NCBI GenBank assembly: GCA_021324635.1
Contig: JAJPIS010000058.1
Span: 62,001-126,000, forward strand
Source of the DNA: Gemmatimonadota bacterium
GTDB lineage: Bacteria > Gemmatimonadota > Gemmatimonadetes > Gemmatimonadales > Gemmatimonadaceae
DNA length: 64,000 bases
Direction of reading: 5' to 3'
The notes below the pieces were generated by a model that was given only the letters and a program-made list of their open reading frames with translations, searched no databases and was not told where the DNA came from. Positions 11,603 through 20,695 of this stretch are shown here, one piece after another (positions within the stretch are counted from its first letter, which is position 1; each line of letters opens with the position of its first letter). The position numbers were made by a program, and so were the translations under genes.

Positions 11603-11860
11603 TCAGGATCGGGTGATGGAGGCGATCTCGAAATCTTCGATCACCGGGTTGGCCAGGAGCCGCTCGCACATGGCCCGCGTCTCCGTGCGGGCTGCCTCGG
11701 CGGTGTCCGCGTCGGTCTCGACAACCACGTGACGGCCGACCCGCACATCCTGCACGCCCGGGAATCCGAGCGTCCGCAGGGCGTCGGCGACGGCGTGCCC
11801 CTGGGGATCCAGGATGCCCTCGCGCGGGATGATGTGAACCGCAACGCGATACCGACTCAT
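11603..11860 (-). CDS. purS: Phosphoribosylformylglycinamidine synthase subunit PurS
   Basis: PurS is the small adaptor that bridges PurQ and PurL. The 85-residue protein has the family pattern: an N-terminal beta strand YRVAVHIIPREGILDPQG, then the helix VADALRTLGF, the strand VQDVRVGRHVVVE and a C-terminal helix CERLLANPVIEDFEI. It precedes purQ by 10 bases, as in most organisms with the three-subunit enzyme. Confidence 0.93.
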   Translation of the reverse strand: MSRYRVAVHIIPREGILDPQGHAVADALRTLGFPGVQDVRVGRHVVVETDADTAEAARTETRAMCERLLANPVIEDFEIASITRS

Positions 11861-11920
11861 CGATCCCTCACCGGCCGCACCACGCGGGGCGACACGCGAC
11901 CACGCGCCTGGCGCCGGGCC

Positions 11921-12847
11921 TCACCCGCCGCGCGGGTCCTCGCCACCCACGGGCCGAATGCCGGCGCCGGGGGTCGGGTTCGCCCGGTGGCGCCGCCGCT
12001 GACGACGCCGGCGGCCGACCACCAGGTCTCGGCCGCGGCGAGTGGCGAGCGTATCCTCCTCCTCGTCACCGCGCTCGTCGTCCATCCCGGCCCCGGTAGG
12101 GATGCGGTCGATGAGGCCGAGCACGAAGGTCTTGGTGAGGCCGTACAACACGTACGCCATGCCGGCAGGGAAGAAGAACTCGCGGCCATAGAGGAATATA
12201 CCGCAAATCGAGCCCAGGACGACTATCAGGCCCCCGATACCGCTCCAGTTCCGGATCCCGATCTTCGGGAACGCCGGGTAGCGCACGTTGGAGATCATGA
12301 GGATCGCCAACGCCCCCATGAGCACCTTCATCATGTCCGGCCAGGGCAGATCGGCGACCGCGGCCTGGTTGTAGAAGCGGCTCTGGCTGAACCAGTAGTA
12401 GGTCGCCAGGGTGCCCCCGGCGGCCGGGCTGGGCAACCCCTGGAAGAACCGCTTGGCGACGCCGCCCTGGGTGACGTTGAAGCGTGCGAGCCGGATCACG
12501 GCGCAGGCCGTGAAGAGGAAGACCAGGAGCCACCACGCGCCGCCCTCCCGGTCGAGCACCGAGTAGTAGATGATCATGGCCGGCGCCAGGCCGAACGAGA
12601 TCGCGTCGACGAGCGAGTCCAGCTCGATCCCGAATCGGCTGCCGGTCCCGGTGGCGCGAGCGATCCGGCCGTCGAAGCTGTCGCAGACGCCGCCCAGCAC
12701 GATGTACAGCACGGCGTTCGCGAACTGTCCGCGGGACGCCGACACGATCGCGAAGATACCGAAGAACAGGTTCCCCAGGGTAAACCCGTTGGGGAGCGCG
12801 GGCGCCGCCCGGCGGACGTCCGAGTGTCGCAGGCGCCGGGCGATCAT
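11921..12847 (-). CDS. pssA: CDP-diacylglycerol--serine O-phosphatidyltransferase
   Basis: PssA makes phosphatidylserine from CDP-diacylglycerol and serine at the membrane. The CDP-alcohol phosphotransferase signature is complete: DG-x2-AR-x8-G-x3-D-x3-D, seen from DGRIARATG to ELDSLVD. Several hydrophobic helices follow. The last 50 or so residues are charged and Arg-rich, a C-terminal extension of unknown use. The open frame continues upstream, but ATG 12847 overlaps the psd stop by 4 bases and places the catalytic motif at the usual distance from the N-terminus. The 308-residue product works with Psd, encoded just upstream. Confidence 0.93.
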   Translation of the reverse strand: MIARRLRHSDVRRAAPALPNGFTLGNLFFGIFAIVSASRGQFANAVLYIVLGGVCDSFDGRIARATGTGSRFGIELDSLVDAISFGLAPAMIIYYSVLDREGGAWWLLVFLFTACAVIRLARFNVTQGGVAKRFFQGLPSPAAGGTLATYYWFSQSRFYNQAAVADLPWPDMMKVLMGALAILMISNVRYPAFPKIGIRNWSGIGGLIVVLGSICGIFLYGREFFFPAGMAYVLYGLTKTFVLGLIDRIPTGAGMDDERGDEEEDTLATRRGRDLVVGRRRRQRRRHRANPTPGAGIRPVGGEDPRGG

Positions 12848-13494
12848 GCCGGCAGCTCGGCGAGCACCGTCACGCCCGCCTGCACGCGCTGCCCCACCGC
12901 GACGCGCACCCGCGACGCCGGATCGAGGAAGACGTCGACCCGGGAGCCGAAGCGAATGAGCCCCATCCGCTCGCCCTGGTCCACCGGGTCTTCCAGTCGG
13001 CTGTAAGTCACGATCCGTCGCGCGATGAGCCCCGCGATCTGCCGCACCAGCACCCGCTGGGATCCCGTGTCCACGCCCACCGATCGCTGCTCGTTCTCGA
13101 GGCTCGACTTCTCCACCGCGGCGTTGAGAAACTTGCCCGGATTGTAGTGCAGGTAGCGGACGACGCCGGCGACCGGGTACCGGTTCACGTGCACATCGAA
13201 GACGTTCATGAAGATCGAGATCCGGCAGGCGGCGCCGCGGAGGAACGCGGGCTCCTCTACCTGGGCGATCATGACGATCCGCCCGTCGGCCGGTGCGATC
13301 ACGAGCCGGCCGCCCCGCTCGCCGATCCGCTCCGGGTCCCGAAAGAAGTACGCGATCCAGAGCGTCAGGAGCGCGAGCGCGAACGCGGCCACCCAGAGCG
13401 GCCACGATCGCCGCGCCAACGCGGTCGCCATCACCGCCGCCGTGAGGACGACGGCGCTGACGATGAACACGTATCCCTCGCGCGCGAAGCTCAC
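12844..13494 (-). CDS. psd: Phosphatidylserine decarboxylase proenzyme
   Basis: Psd converts phosphatidylserine to phosphatidylethanolamine using a pyruvoyl group made by self-cleavage. The cleavage site is visible as FGSRVDVF (cut before Ser). IAPADGRIV and [18 protein letters not shown] with its conserved His residues are also typical of the short psd-B type. Two hydrophobic segments lie near the N-terminus. GTG 13494 is chosen because it overlaps the purC stop by 4 bases and gives a 216-residue protein, the normal size; the longer upstream reading is low-complexity. Confidence 0.92.
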   Translation of the reverse strand: MSFAREGYVFIVSAVVLTAAVMATALARRSWPLWVAAFALALLTLWIAYFFRDPERIGERGGRLVIAPADGRIVMIAQVEEPAFLRGAACRISIFMNVFDVHVNRYPVAGVVRYLHYNPGKFLNAAVEKSSLENEQRSVGVDTGSQRVLVRQIAGLIARRIVTYSRLEDPVDQGERMGLIRFGSRVDVFLDPASRVRVAVGQRVQAGVTVLAELPA

Positions 13495-14468
13495 AGGCGC
13501 TCGGGCCCGCCGTGCGCGGGGTCGAGGGCCGCGCCCGTGAGCCGCCGGTAGGCGTCGAGGTAGCGGGCGCTGGTCGCCGCCACCACCGCCGGCGGAAGGG
13601 GCGGCGCCGGCGCATCGCCGTTCCAACGCCGCGCCCGCCGTTCAGCATCGAGGTAGTCGCGGAGCGGCTGCTTGTCGAAGCTCTGCTGCGCACGGCCGGG
13701 CGCGTACCCGTCGGCCGGCCAGAAGCGCGAGCTGTCCGGCGTCAGGACCTCGTCGGCGAGCAGGATCTCCCCGCTCCCGGCGACCGTCCCGAACTCGAGC
13801 TTCGTGTCGGCGATCAGAATGCCCCGCGCGGCGGCCAGCTCCCGACCGCGCCCGTACACCAGCTTCGTCAGCCGCTCCAGCTCGGCCGCCGGCCGCGCGC
13901 CGATCCGGGCTGCCATCTCCCCGACGGTGATGTTCTCGTCATGACCCTGCTCGGCCTTGGTCGCCGGCGTGAAGAGTGGCGGATCGAGGCGGCTGCTCTC
14001 CTGGAGCCCCGCCGGGAGCCGGTGCCCCGCGACCGGAAGCCCCGCCTGGTACTCCTTCCAGGCCGAGCCGGAGAGGTACCCGCGGACCACGCATTCGATC
14101 GGGAACACGCTCGTGCGCCGAACGAGCATGGCCCGACCGACCAGGAGCGCACGCGCCGGGGCGAGTGCCGGCACCGCCGCCACGATCGCGTCCGGATCCG
14201 CCGTGATGAGGTGGTGCGCGACGTCGCGCTCGAGCTGACGGAGCCACCACACGGTGAGCTGGGTCAGTACGGCGCCCTTGTAGGGCACCGGCTCGCGCAT
14301 CACCACGTCGAACGCACTCACCCGGTCGCTGGCGACGAGGAGCAACCGCTCGCCGTCCACGTCGTAGACGTCCCGTACTTTCCCCTGGCGAACGCGGGGC
14401 AGCGGCAGATGTGTCTCCCGAATGCCGCCCGCGACTGCCCCGGCGGCCGTGCCTCCCGTCGCCGTCAT
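13491..14468 (-). CDS. purC: Phosphoribosylaminoimidazole-succinocarboxamide synthase PurC
   Basis: PurC joins aspartate to CAIR to form SAICAR in purine synthesis. Typical features are the N-terminal [27 protein letters not shown], the signature [16 protein letters not shown], and the second signature region ADTKLEFG. The 325-residue length fits the eukaryote/actinobacteria-like longer PurC form. ATG 14468 overlaps the purB stop by 4 bases. It directly precedes psd, the switch point from purine to phospholipid genes. Confidence 0.96.
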   Translation of the reverse strand: MTATGGTAAGAVAGGIRETHLPLPRVRQGKVRDVYDVDGERLLLVASDRVSAFDVVMREPVPYKGAVLTQLTVWWLRQLERDVAHHLITADPDAIVAAVPALAPARALLVGRAMLVRRTSVFPIECVVRGYLSGSAWKEYQAGLPVAGHRLPAGLQESSRLDPPLFTPATKAEQGHDENITVGEMAARIGARPAAELERLTKLVYGRGRELAAARGILIADTKLEFGTVAGSGEILLADEVLTPDSSRFWPADGYAPGRAQQSFDKQPLRDYLDAERRARRWNGDAPAPPLPPAVVAATSARYLDAYRRLTGAALDPAHGGPERL

Positions 14469-15952
14469 ACGCGCACCCCCGCCCGCGCGTCGATCATCGG
14501 CTCCTCGCGGGTGGCGAGGATCGGCGCGACGACTTCGTCGAGGAACTCGTCCACTTGCTCCGCCGCGCGCCCGATGAACCGCGACGGCTCGAGCGTCCGC
14601 CGGATCGCGGCGGCGTCGGCCGGAAAGTCGGGGTCGGCCGCGAGGCGGTCCAGCAGGTCGTTCCGCGCGGCGCCATCCTTGAGCGCCCGGGCCGCAGCGA
14701 TGCTGTGGCGGCGGATCGTCTCGTGCGCTGCCTGTCGGTCGCCACCCGCCCGGACGGCCTCCACGATCAGCTCCTCGGTCGCCATGAACGGCAGCTCCGC
14801 GTCGATGCGCTGACGAATGCGTGCCGGGTGCACCTCGAGCCCGCCGGCGATGTTGGCCATGAGGAGGAGGATGGCGTCGGCCGCCAGAAAGCTCTCCGGC
14901 AGGACGAGCCGCCGGTTGGCGCTGTCGTCCAGGGTGCGCTCGAAATACTGCACGCTGTGCGTCTGGTTGGCATTGGGCTCGAGCGACTGGGTGAACCGGG
15001 CGAGCGCGGCGATCCGCTCGGCCCGCATGGGGTTCCGCTTGTAGGCCATCGCCGACGACCCGACCTGCTCCTCCTCGAACGGCTCCTCCATCTCCCCGAA
15101 CGCCTGGAGGAGGCGGATGTCGCCGCTGAACTTGGCCGCGCTGGCCGTGATCCCGGCGACCACCGCCAGCACGCGGGCGTCGGTCTTCCGCGAGTACGTC
15201 TGCCCGGTCACCGGCTGGCTGGTGTCGAAGCCCATCGCCTGCGTGACCCGACGATCGAGCTCGCGTACGCGCGCGTGGTCCCCCCGGAACAGCGCCAGAT
15301 AGCTGCCCTGTGTGCCGGTCGTTCCCTTGATGCCGCGGAAGGGCAGGGTCGCGACACAATGGTCCAGGTCCCCGAGATCGATGAGCAGGTCCTGCATCCA
15401 GAGCGTCGCCCGCTTCCCGACGGTCGTGAGCTGCGCCGGTTGGAGGTGCGTGTAGGCGAGCGCCGGCTCGGCGCGCCACTGATGGGCGAACCTCGCCAGG
15501 AGGCGGAGAACGTGCACGATCTCCCGGCGCAGGATCCCGAGCGCGTCGCGCATCTGGACGAGGTCGGCGTTGTCGGTGATGTCGGCGCTCGTCGCCCCCA
15601 GGTGAATCACCCGGCGCGCGGCCGGGGCCGCGTCGGCGAACGCGTGCACGTGGGCCATCACATCGTGGCGAAACCGCCGCTCGTACCGTCGTACCGCCGC
15701 AAAGTCGATGTCGTCCACGTGCGCGCGCATGGCCTCGACCGCGTCCGCCGGGACGTCGGCGCCGAGCGCGCGCTCCGCCTCGGCGAGCGCCAGCCAGATG
15801 CGCCGCCAGAGGCCGTGGCGGGTCCGCGGCGACCAGAGCGCGAGCATCTCCTCCGACGCGTACCGCTCCGCCAACGGCGAGGCATAGCGGCCGAGCGGAT
15901 CGGTCGAGCGATCGCTCGGCTGGTCCGCCTCGGTCCCGCCCTGCGGTGTCAT
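14465..15952 (-). CDS. purB: Adenylosuccinate lyase PurB
   Basis: PurB cleaves both SAICAR and adenylosuccinate, releasing fumarate. The fumarase/aspartase superfamily motifs are clear: [21 protein letters not shown], and the flexible signature loop [15 protein letters not shown] with the catalytic Ser (consensus has Pro where Ala stands here). ATG 15952 gives 495 residues, and its start overlaps the htrA stop by 4 bases. The product acts directly after PurC, which is encoded next. Confidence 0.96.
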   Translation of the reverse strand: MTPQGGTEADQPSDRSTDPLGRYASPLAERYASEEMLALWSPRTRHGLWRRIWLALAEAERALGADVPADAVEAMRAHVDDIDFAAVRRYERRFRHDVMAHVHAFADAAPAARRVIHLGATSADITDNADLVQMRDALGILRREIVHVLRLLARFAHQWRAEPALAYTHLQPAQLTTVGKRATLWMQDLLIDLGDLDHCVATLPFRGIKGTTGTQGSYLALFRGDHARVRELDRRVTQAMGFDTSQPVTGQTYSRKTDARVLAVVAGITASAAKFSGDIRLLQAFGEMEEPFEEEQVGSSAMAYKRNPMRAERIAALARFTQSLEPNANQTHSVQYFERTLDDSANRRLVLPESFLAADAILLLMANIAGGLEVHPARIRQRIDAELPFMATEELIVEAVRAGGDRQAAHETIRRHSIAAARALKDGAARNDLLDRLAADPDFPADAAAIRRTLEPSRFIGRAAEQVDEFLDEVVAPILATREEPMIDARAGVRV

Positions 15953-17484
15953 TGAACGCTGAAGTCCGTCGTGAAGACCTGCCCGTTGTGCTCGAAGTAC
16001 ATCCGGATGGTCCCACGGTTGGCATAGTAGTTCAGCGCCCGCGCCGCCTGATCGGCGGAGGTGATCGGCGTGCGGTTGACCTGGAGGATCACGTCGCCGG
16101 CGCGGATCCCGAGGTCGTCGGAGACGCGCGGCGTCACGCTGTAGATCACCGCCCCGTGAGTGCTCCGGATGCCGCGCTCGGCGCGGATCGCCGGCGTCAC
16201 CGTCACGAGTTGCAGCTCCTTGAGGACCTCCACCTTGGGCGCCGTGACGTCCGGCAGATCGGCCACCTGCACGGTGTCGGTGAAGGTGCGCGCACCGCGC
16301 TTGACGACCAGAGGGACCGATTCCCCGACCCGGAGGTCGAGCAGCTCGGCTTCCCAGTCGTATGGGTTGTGCAGCGGGCGACCGCGGGACTGGAGGATCA
16401 CGTCCCCCGGGTGGACGCCGGCACGCGCGGCCGGCGAGCCCGGCACCACGGTCCGAACGACCACCCCGCCAGTCAGCATGTCGCGCGGATTGGGCGTGTC
16501 CGGCAGCTTGAGCTGCACACCGATCCACGGCCGGCGCACGGCGCCGTGGGCGAGCAGATCCTCGATCACTCGCTTCACCCGGTTCACCGGGATGGCGAAC
16601 CCGAGACCCACCGAGCCGCCCGACGGCGTGTAGATGGAGCTGTTGACGCCGATCACCTCGCCGAGCGCGTTGACCAGCGGCCCACCCGAGTTGCCGGGGT
16701 TGATCGAGGCGTCGGTCTGAATCATGTCCACGTACACGCCGCCGCCCTCGGCCTGGCCCACGAGATTCCGTCCCGTGCCGCTGATCACGCCGGCGGTGAC
16801 GCTCGGCTCCGTGTTGCCGAGGAAGAAGCCGTAGGGGTTGCCGATGGCGATCGCCCATTCGCCGATCAGCAGATCATCCGAGTTCCCGAGTGGTGCCACC
16901 GGCAGGTGCTGGGCGTTGATCCGGAGCACCGCCAGATCGTTGACTTCGTCGACGCCGACGATCTTCGCGGGGTACGTCGTGCCGTCACGCGACGCGACAT
17001 TGACGGTCGTCGCGCCGCTCACGACGTGCGCGTTGGTGACGATGACCCCGTCCGCCCGCACGATGAAGCCGGACCCGAGTCCCTGCGTCGTCCGGTCGCT
17101 GCGGCCGCCGAAGAACGAGTCGAAAGGGTCGGACGGAGCCACCGCTTCGGTCTGCACGGTGACGACGGCCGGGGAGACCCGCGCCACCGCCTCCGTGATC
17201 CGTGTCCGCCGGAGGCCCAGCCCGGCACGCGCGGCCGCGCCGCTCCGGGTCGCCACCGTGTCCGGTTGCGAGACGGCCCGCGAGACCGGCTGTGGGACGG
17301 CCTGCGGGAGGATCGTGTCCGCGGTCTGGCCGGCATCGGCCGCGGTGGCGCCGGCCGCCTCGACCGCCGCCGTCTCGGCTGCCGAGGCCACGGGCGCCCC
17401 GGAGCGGCCACCGCAGGCGACGACCGATCCCGCGATGGTCGCCGCCACGAGCACCTCGATCAGCGATCGGACCTGTCTCTGCAT
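15949..17484 (-). CDS. DegP/HtrA-type serine protease, putative lipoprotein
   Basis: This is an envelope quality-control protease. From ATG 17484 the protein has a signal peptide ending in SVVACGG, so Cys24 could carry lipid. An Ala/Thr-rich linker follows. The trypsin-like domain holds the triad: His in TNAHVVSGA, Asp in NDLAVLRI, Ser in NPGNSGGPL. Two PDZ domains follow, the first around [18 protein letters not shown] and the second with [15 protein letters not shown]. The 511-residue length is normal for DegP/DegQ relatives. It sits 8 bases downstream of the FSA-like gene and is coupled to purB, so envelope proteolysis and purine genes share a transcript. Confidence 0.93.
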   Translation of the reverse strand: MQRQVRSLIEVLVAATIAGSVVACGGRSGAPVASAAETAAVEAAGATAADAGQTADTILPQAVPQPVSRAVSQPDTVATRSGAAARAGLGLRRTRITEAVARVSPAVVTVQTEAVAPSDPFDSFFGGRSDRTTQGLGSGFIVRADGVIVTNAHVVSGATTVNVASRDGTTYPAKIVGVDEVNDLAVLRINAQHLPVAPLGNSDDLLIGEWAIAIGNPYGFFLGNTEPSVTAGVISGTGRNLVGQAEGGGVYVDMIQTDASINPGNSGGPLVNALGEVIGVNSSIYTPSGGSVGLGFAIPVNRVKRVIEDLLAHGAVRRPWIGVQLKLPDTPNPRDMLTGGVVVRTVVPGSPAARAGVHPGDVILQSRGRPLHNPYDWEAELLDLRVGESVPLVVKRGARTFTDTVQVADLPDVTAPKVEVLKELQLVTVTPAIRAERGIRSTHGAVIYSVTPRVSDDLGIRAGDVILQVNRTPITSADQAARALNYYANRGTIRMYFEHNGQVFTTDFSVQ

Positions 17485-17492
17485 ACGTGGAA

Positions 17493-18158
17493 TTAAACGG
17501 CCTGCCGTGGGCGGCGGTGGGCACTGAGCTCCCGCAGGAACTGGTCGACGCCGCGGTCGGTGAGCGGATGGAGGAGGAGGCTCTTGAGCACCGGGAGCGT
17601 CACGACGGCGCCGTCGGCGCCGCCCCGCGCCGCGCGCGCGAACTGTACCGGGTTGCTCGGCAGGGCGGCGAGCACGTCGCACTCCATCGCCTGTCCGAGC
17701 AGCACGGCGCTGATGTCGCGGACCGTCTCGCCCCCGTCCAGCCCGACGGCGTCAAGATGGCTGACGGGGATCTGCACCATGAAGGCCCCGGCCTTGGCCG
17801 CGAGCAGCGCCTGTGCCGCCGTGTACACGAGGGTCGCGGCCACCCGCACGCCATCGGCACGCAGTCGCCGGACGGCCGTGACCGCTTCCTCGAGCAGCGG
17901 CACCTGCACGACGATCTGATCGGAGATCCTCGCCAGCTCCCGGCCGTCGCGGTAGATGTCCTCCGAGGTGACCGACGCCACCGACGCGCACACCGGCAGT
18001 GGGGTCGCGCGGCAGATGCGCTCCAGCACGTCGCGCTCGTCGCCATCCTCGCCCGCGGACTGGAGCGACGTCGGAGTCGTGACGACGCCGTCGATCAGGC
18101 CGGTCTCGGTTCCCCACACGACGTCGTCGACGGAACCGGTCGTCAAGAAGATCTTCAT
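17493..18158 (-). CDS. Transaldolase/fructose-6-phosphate aldolase-like protein without the catalytic lysine
   Basis: The 221-residue sequence aligns without gaps over its first 90 residues with the FSA/TalC family, which uses a Schiff-base lysine for aldol chemistry. Family features such as GLIDGV, TLVYTAAQALLAAKAGA and VTLPV are present. However, the active-site residues known from E. coli FSA are changed: Asp6 is Thr, Asn28 is Thr (DGVVTTPTS) and Lys85 is Gln (IVVQVP). The conserved Tyr of the VY-AAQ motif remains. The fold is therefore confident, but ordinary aldolase or transaldolase activity is unlikely. It lies between truA and htrA on the minus strand. Confidence 0.8.
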   Translation of the reverse strand: MKIFLTTGSVDDVVWGTETGLIDGVVTTPTSLQSAGEDGDERDVLERICRATPLPVCASVASVTSEDIYRDGRELARISDQIVVQVPLLEEAVTAVRRLRADGVRVAATLVYTAAQALLAAKAGAFMVQIPVSHLDAVGLDGGETVRDISAVLLGQAMECDVLAALPSNPVQFARAARGGADGAVVTLPVLKSLLLHPLTDRGVDQFLRELSAHRRPRQAV

Positions 18159-18308
18159 TGCGTCCGCCCGAAGGTTAGGCGCGTCACTCGTGAACAGCGC
18201 CGTCGCACAGCCGCGAGGAAGCCTCGGAGCCGAACGCCGGCGTCTCGGAAATGCCCGAAGCTACACACCCCGGGCGCCGCGCGCCTCCGGGCGCCACCGG
18301 GTCGTCAG

Positions 18309-18350
18309 GCCTGCCCCCGGGCCTGCCCTCGGGCCTGCCCTCGGGCCTGT
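18309..18350. repeat. 12-bp tandem repeat downstream of truA
   Basis: Units reading gcctgccctcgg occur three times with one variant, followed by a decaying fourth copy that runs to the truA stop codon. The unit is G+C-rich and lies in the 191-base gap between truA and the FSA-like gene. No other feature is seen in that gap. It may be a slippage product or an mRNA structure element. Confidence 0.6.
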
Positions 18351-19126
18351 CACGCGGCCGACAGATACAGCTCGGGCGGATACCGGACGGCCTCGAGCAC
18401 CAGTCCGTGTGCCGGCGCTGGCGGCGACACCTCGCTGTTGTCCGGCGCGTCGAGCAGCCGCATGACGGTGCACGGGTCCCGCTTGCCCGCCGCGACCTCC
18501 ACCATCGTGCCCACCAGGAAGCGCACCATGTGGTGCAGGAACCGATTCGCCTCGATCTCGAAGGTCAATCCGCCCGCCCGATCATCCCAGCGGGCGGCGA
18601 TCACCGTGCATCGGTGCGGATCATCGCTTGGCGCGGTCCCGCGCACGGCGTAGGCGCGGAAACAGTGGTCTCCCGGGAGCGCGCTGGCGGACCGGTCGAG
18701 GAGCGCTCGGTCGAGCCCATGCCGCACGGCCCACTCCCACGGGGCGCGGAAGGGCGAGTGTGCGGCGTCATCGGTGCCGACGCGGTAGCTGTATCGACGG
18801 GAGAGCGCGCTGTAGCGGGCGTGAAACTCTGGCCGCATCTCATAGGTGGCCGCCACCCAGATGTCCTCCGGGAGCAACGCATTCACCGCTCGGCGCAGCT
18901 TCTCGGGCGTCCACTTCTCGGGGACGACCGCGCCCACGGCCTGTCCGCGCGCGTGAACCCCTGCATCCGTCCGTCCGGCACCGACCGCCCGCGTCGGCCC
19001 GGCGAACAGCCGACCCAGCGTCTCCTCGACGACGCCCTGCACGGTGCGCGCATCGGGCTGTCGCTGCCACCCGGCAAACCCGCCCCCGTCATAGTGAAGG
19101 ACGAGCTGGACCGTGCGCTCCGGCAT
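18350..19126 (-). CDS. truA: tRNA pseudouridine synthase A
   Basis: TruA converts uridines 38-40 of tRNA anticodon stems to pseudouridine. The catalytic Asp is in GAGRTDAGVHA. LHYDGGGFAGWQRQP at the N-terminus and FLHHMVRFLVGT near the C-terminus are diagnostic. The open frame extends further upstream, but ATG 19126 gives the standard 258-residue protein. A promoter-like TTGACA and TAGTTT pair ends 7 bases before this ATG, so the transcript may be leaderless. This gene heads the minus-strand array down to ppdK. Confidence 0.93.
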   Translation of the reverse strand: MPERTVQLVLHYDGGGFAGWQRQPDARTVQGVVEETLGRLFAGPTRAVGAGRTDAGVHARGQAVGAVVPEKWTPEKLRRAVNALLPEDIWVAATYEMRPEFHARYSALSRRYSYRVGTDDAAHSPFRAPWEWAVRHGLDRALLDRSASALPGDHCFRAYAVRGTAPSDDPHRCTVIAARWDDRAGGLTFEIEANRFLHHMVRFLVGTMVEVAAGKRDPCTVMRLLDAPDNSEVSPPAPAHGLVLEAVRYPPELYLSAA

Positions 19127-19133
19127 CACGCGG

Positions 19134-19161
19134 AAACTACCCGTCGCCGAAACGCTGTCAA
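19134..19161 (-). promoter_or_regulatory. Putative sigma-70-like promoter of the truA-ppdK array
   Basis: On the minus strand a perfect TTGACA (19161 to 19156) is followed after 16 bases by TAGTTT (19139 to 19134), which keeps the key T1, A2 and T6 of the -10 element. The first transcribed base would fall at or next to the truA ATG at 19126. This reading is inference from sequence alone. Confidence 0.45.
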
Positions 19162-19372
19162 GAATTGTGGCGGTTCGCCCGGTGCGGGAACTGGTTGGGA
19201 GAGCACGATGTACGACTCGGTGGTCGGATGTGGAGGCGCGCCGCGGCACGGCACGGGCCGGCTCCGCGTCACGCTGCGGAAGCACTCTCGTCTTTACCGG
19301 GAACCGGCACGCCCGTCCCTCGCCCCGGGCCTGCCTCACTTCGTCGCCTCCGACTGCTCCAGCTGGTCCCGC

Positions 19373-20695
19373 ATGCCCCCTCGGACCCTCGGCTCCCTCG
19401 CGCACGCGCTCGCCGCGGCCCCCACGTTCGACGCCGCGCTGGTCGCACTCGGCGAGGCACTGGCCGAGGTGGACCGGTCGGCCGTCATGGTCGTGCTGCG
19501 GTACGATGGTCGCCGGCAGATGCTCGTCGACCGGCTCACTCCCGCGGGCGGACGTGTGGTGCGGGCACCCGTGGAGACCACGTTCGATCACCTCCCGGGC
19601 CCGATTCGCCAGGCGGTCTCACGCGGCGGCCAGCTCGTCGACGTCGGCGACCAATCGGCCCAGTACGCCCGCCTGCTCGGGCTGCCGTCGATCCCCGACG
19701 GGCAGCTCGCGTTGCGCGGGCTACGCTTCGATGGGCACCTGGCGGCGATCATCGCGCTCTACGAGCCGAAGAAGATCTTTGGCACCCGCGCCGCCGAGCG
19801 GTTCGCGCCGTCCGCGGCCCTGTTCGAGCTCGGGTTCGCCCGGTTCGCCGAGCGCGAGGCACGCGAGGAGGCGGTCCGCACGCTCGAGGATGTGACGCAG
19901 CGGGTGCACGGCGAGTACGTGAAGAAGCTGGCCGCGCTCGAGCAACAACTGGTGCAGGCCCGAGGCGAAGTGGGTCCGCCGGGGCCGTCACGGCACGGCG
20001 GGGCGGACCCCGCGCAGATCGTGGCCCTCGAGCGGGAAGCGGCGCGCGCGGCCGAGGATGCGCGCCGGGCCCTCCGCCGTGCCGACGCCGTCGAGCAGCA
20101 GGTGACCGCCGCCGTCGGCCAGCTCCAACAGTCGCACGTCGAGCTGCACCGCCGGAGCGAGACGCTGCGGCAAAAGACACGGACGCTGTACCTCATCGAC
20201 AAGGTCCTGACCCTGGACGCCCAGGCGACCGACCCCCGTCAACTCGTCGACGGGCTGCTCGCGCTCGTCGGCAACGACATGCAGGCGCAGCGGTGTTCCC
20301 TTATGTTGCGGGCACCGGAGCCGGGGTACCTCTATCTGGCCGCCGCGCGGGGGCTTGCGCCGCACATTGTCGAGGGCTCGCGCATCGCGATCGGAGACGG
20401 GGTGTCGGGCCGGGTCGCGGCATCGCGCGAGCCGCTGTTGGTCCAGGACGTCGCCGACGCCCAGAGCCATCCCTTGCTGCGAGACCAGTATTTCACAACC
20501 GGCTCGTTCATCAGCTTTCCCCTGGTGTACCACAACGAGCTTGTCGGGGTCGTGAATCTCACCAACCGCGCCCAACGCGGCGTGTTCGTCGAGGAGGATG
20601 TCGAGCGCGTTCGCCTGCTCGGCCTCGTGATCTCGCTCGTCGTGTCGCACGCCGCGCTCGCCGACCGATTGCTCCTGCACATGCAAGCGGCGTGA
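19373..20695 (+). CDS. GAF-domain protein with central coiled coil
   Basis: The first 140 residues form a divergent GAF-like domain. A long Ala/Arg/Glu-rich coiled coil (about 155-265) follows, then a clear GAF domain (about 275-435) with the pattern LVGNDMQAQRCSLML, GDGVSGRVAASREPLLVQDV, SFISFPLVYHNELVGVVNLTN. No output domain such as a kinase or GGDEF is present, so it may bind a small ligand and act through protein contacts. ATG 19373 is preferred; the frame is open upstream to an ATG at 19208, but that stretch is low-complexity. Its stop overlaps the trpD start as GTGA, so it is translated with tryptophan synthesis. The 246 bases upstream hold the divergent truA promoter. Confidence 0.75.
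   Translation: MPPRTLGSLAHALAAAPTFDAALVALGEALAEVDRSAVMVVLRYDGRRQMLVDRLTPAGGRVVRAPVETTFDHLPGPIRQAVSRGGQLVDVGDQSAQYARLLGLPSIPDGQLALRGLRFDGHLAAIIALYEPKKIFGTRAAERFAPSAALFELGFARFAEREAREEAVRTLEDVTQRVHGEYVKKLAALEQQLVQARGEVGPPGPSRHGGADPAQIVALEREAARAAEDARRALRRADAVEQQVTAAVGQLQQSHVELHRRSETLRQKTRTLYLIDKVLTLDAQATDPRQLVDGLLALVGNDMQAQRCSLMLRAPEPGYLYLAAARGLAPHIVEGSRIAIGDGVSGRVAASREPLLVQDVADAQSHPLLRDQYFTTGSFISFPLVYHNELVGVVNLTNRAQRGVFVEEDVERVRLLGLVISLVVSHAALADRLLLHMQAA

Noticed and set aside
19208-19372. N-terminal extension of the GAF protein from ATG 19208
   Set aside because: The added 55 residues are low-complexity and Arg/Ser-rich. ATG 19373 lies at the start of the recognisable helix LGSLAHALAAAPTFDAALVAL.
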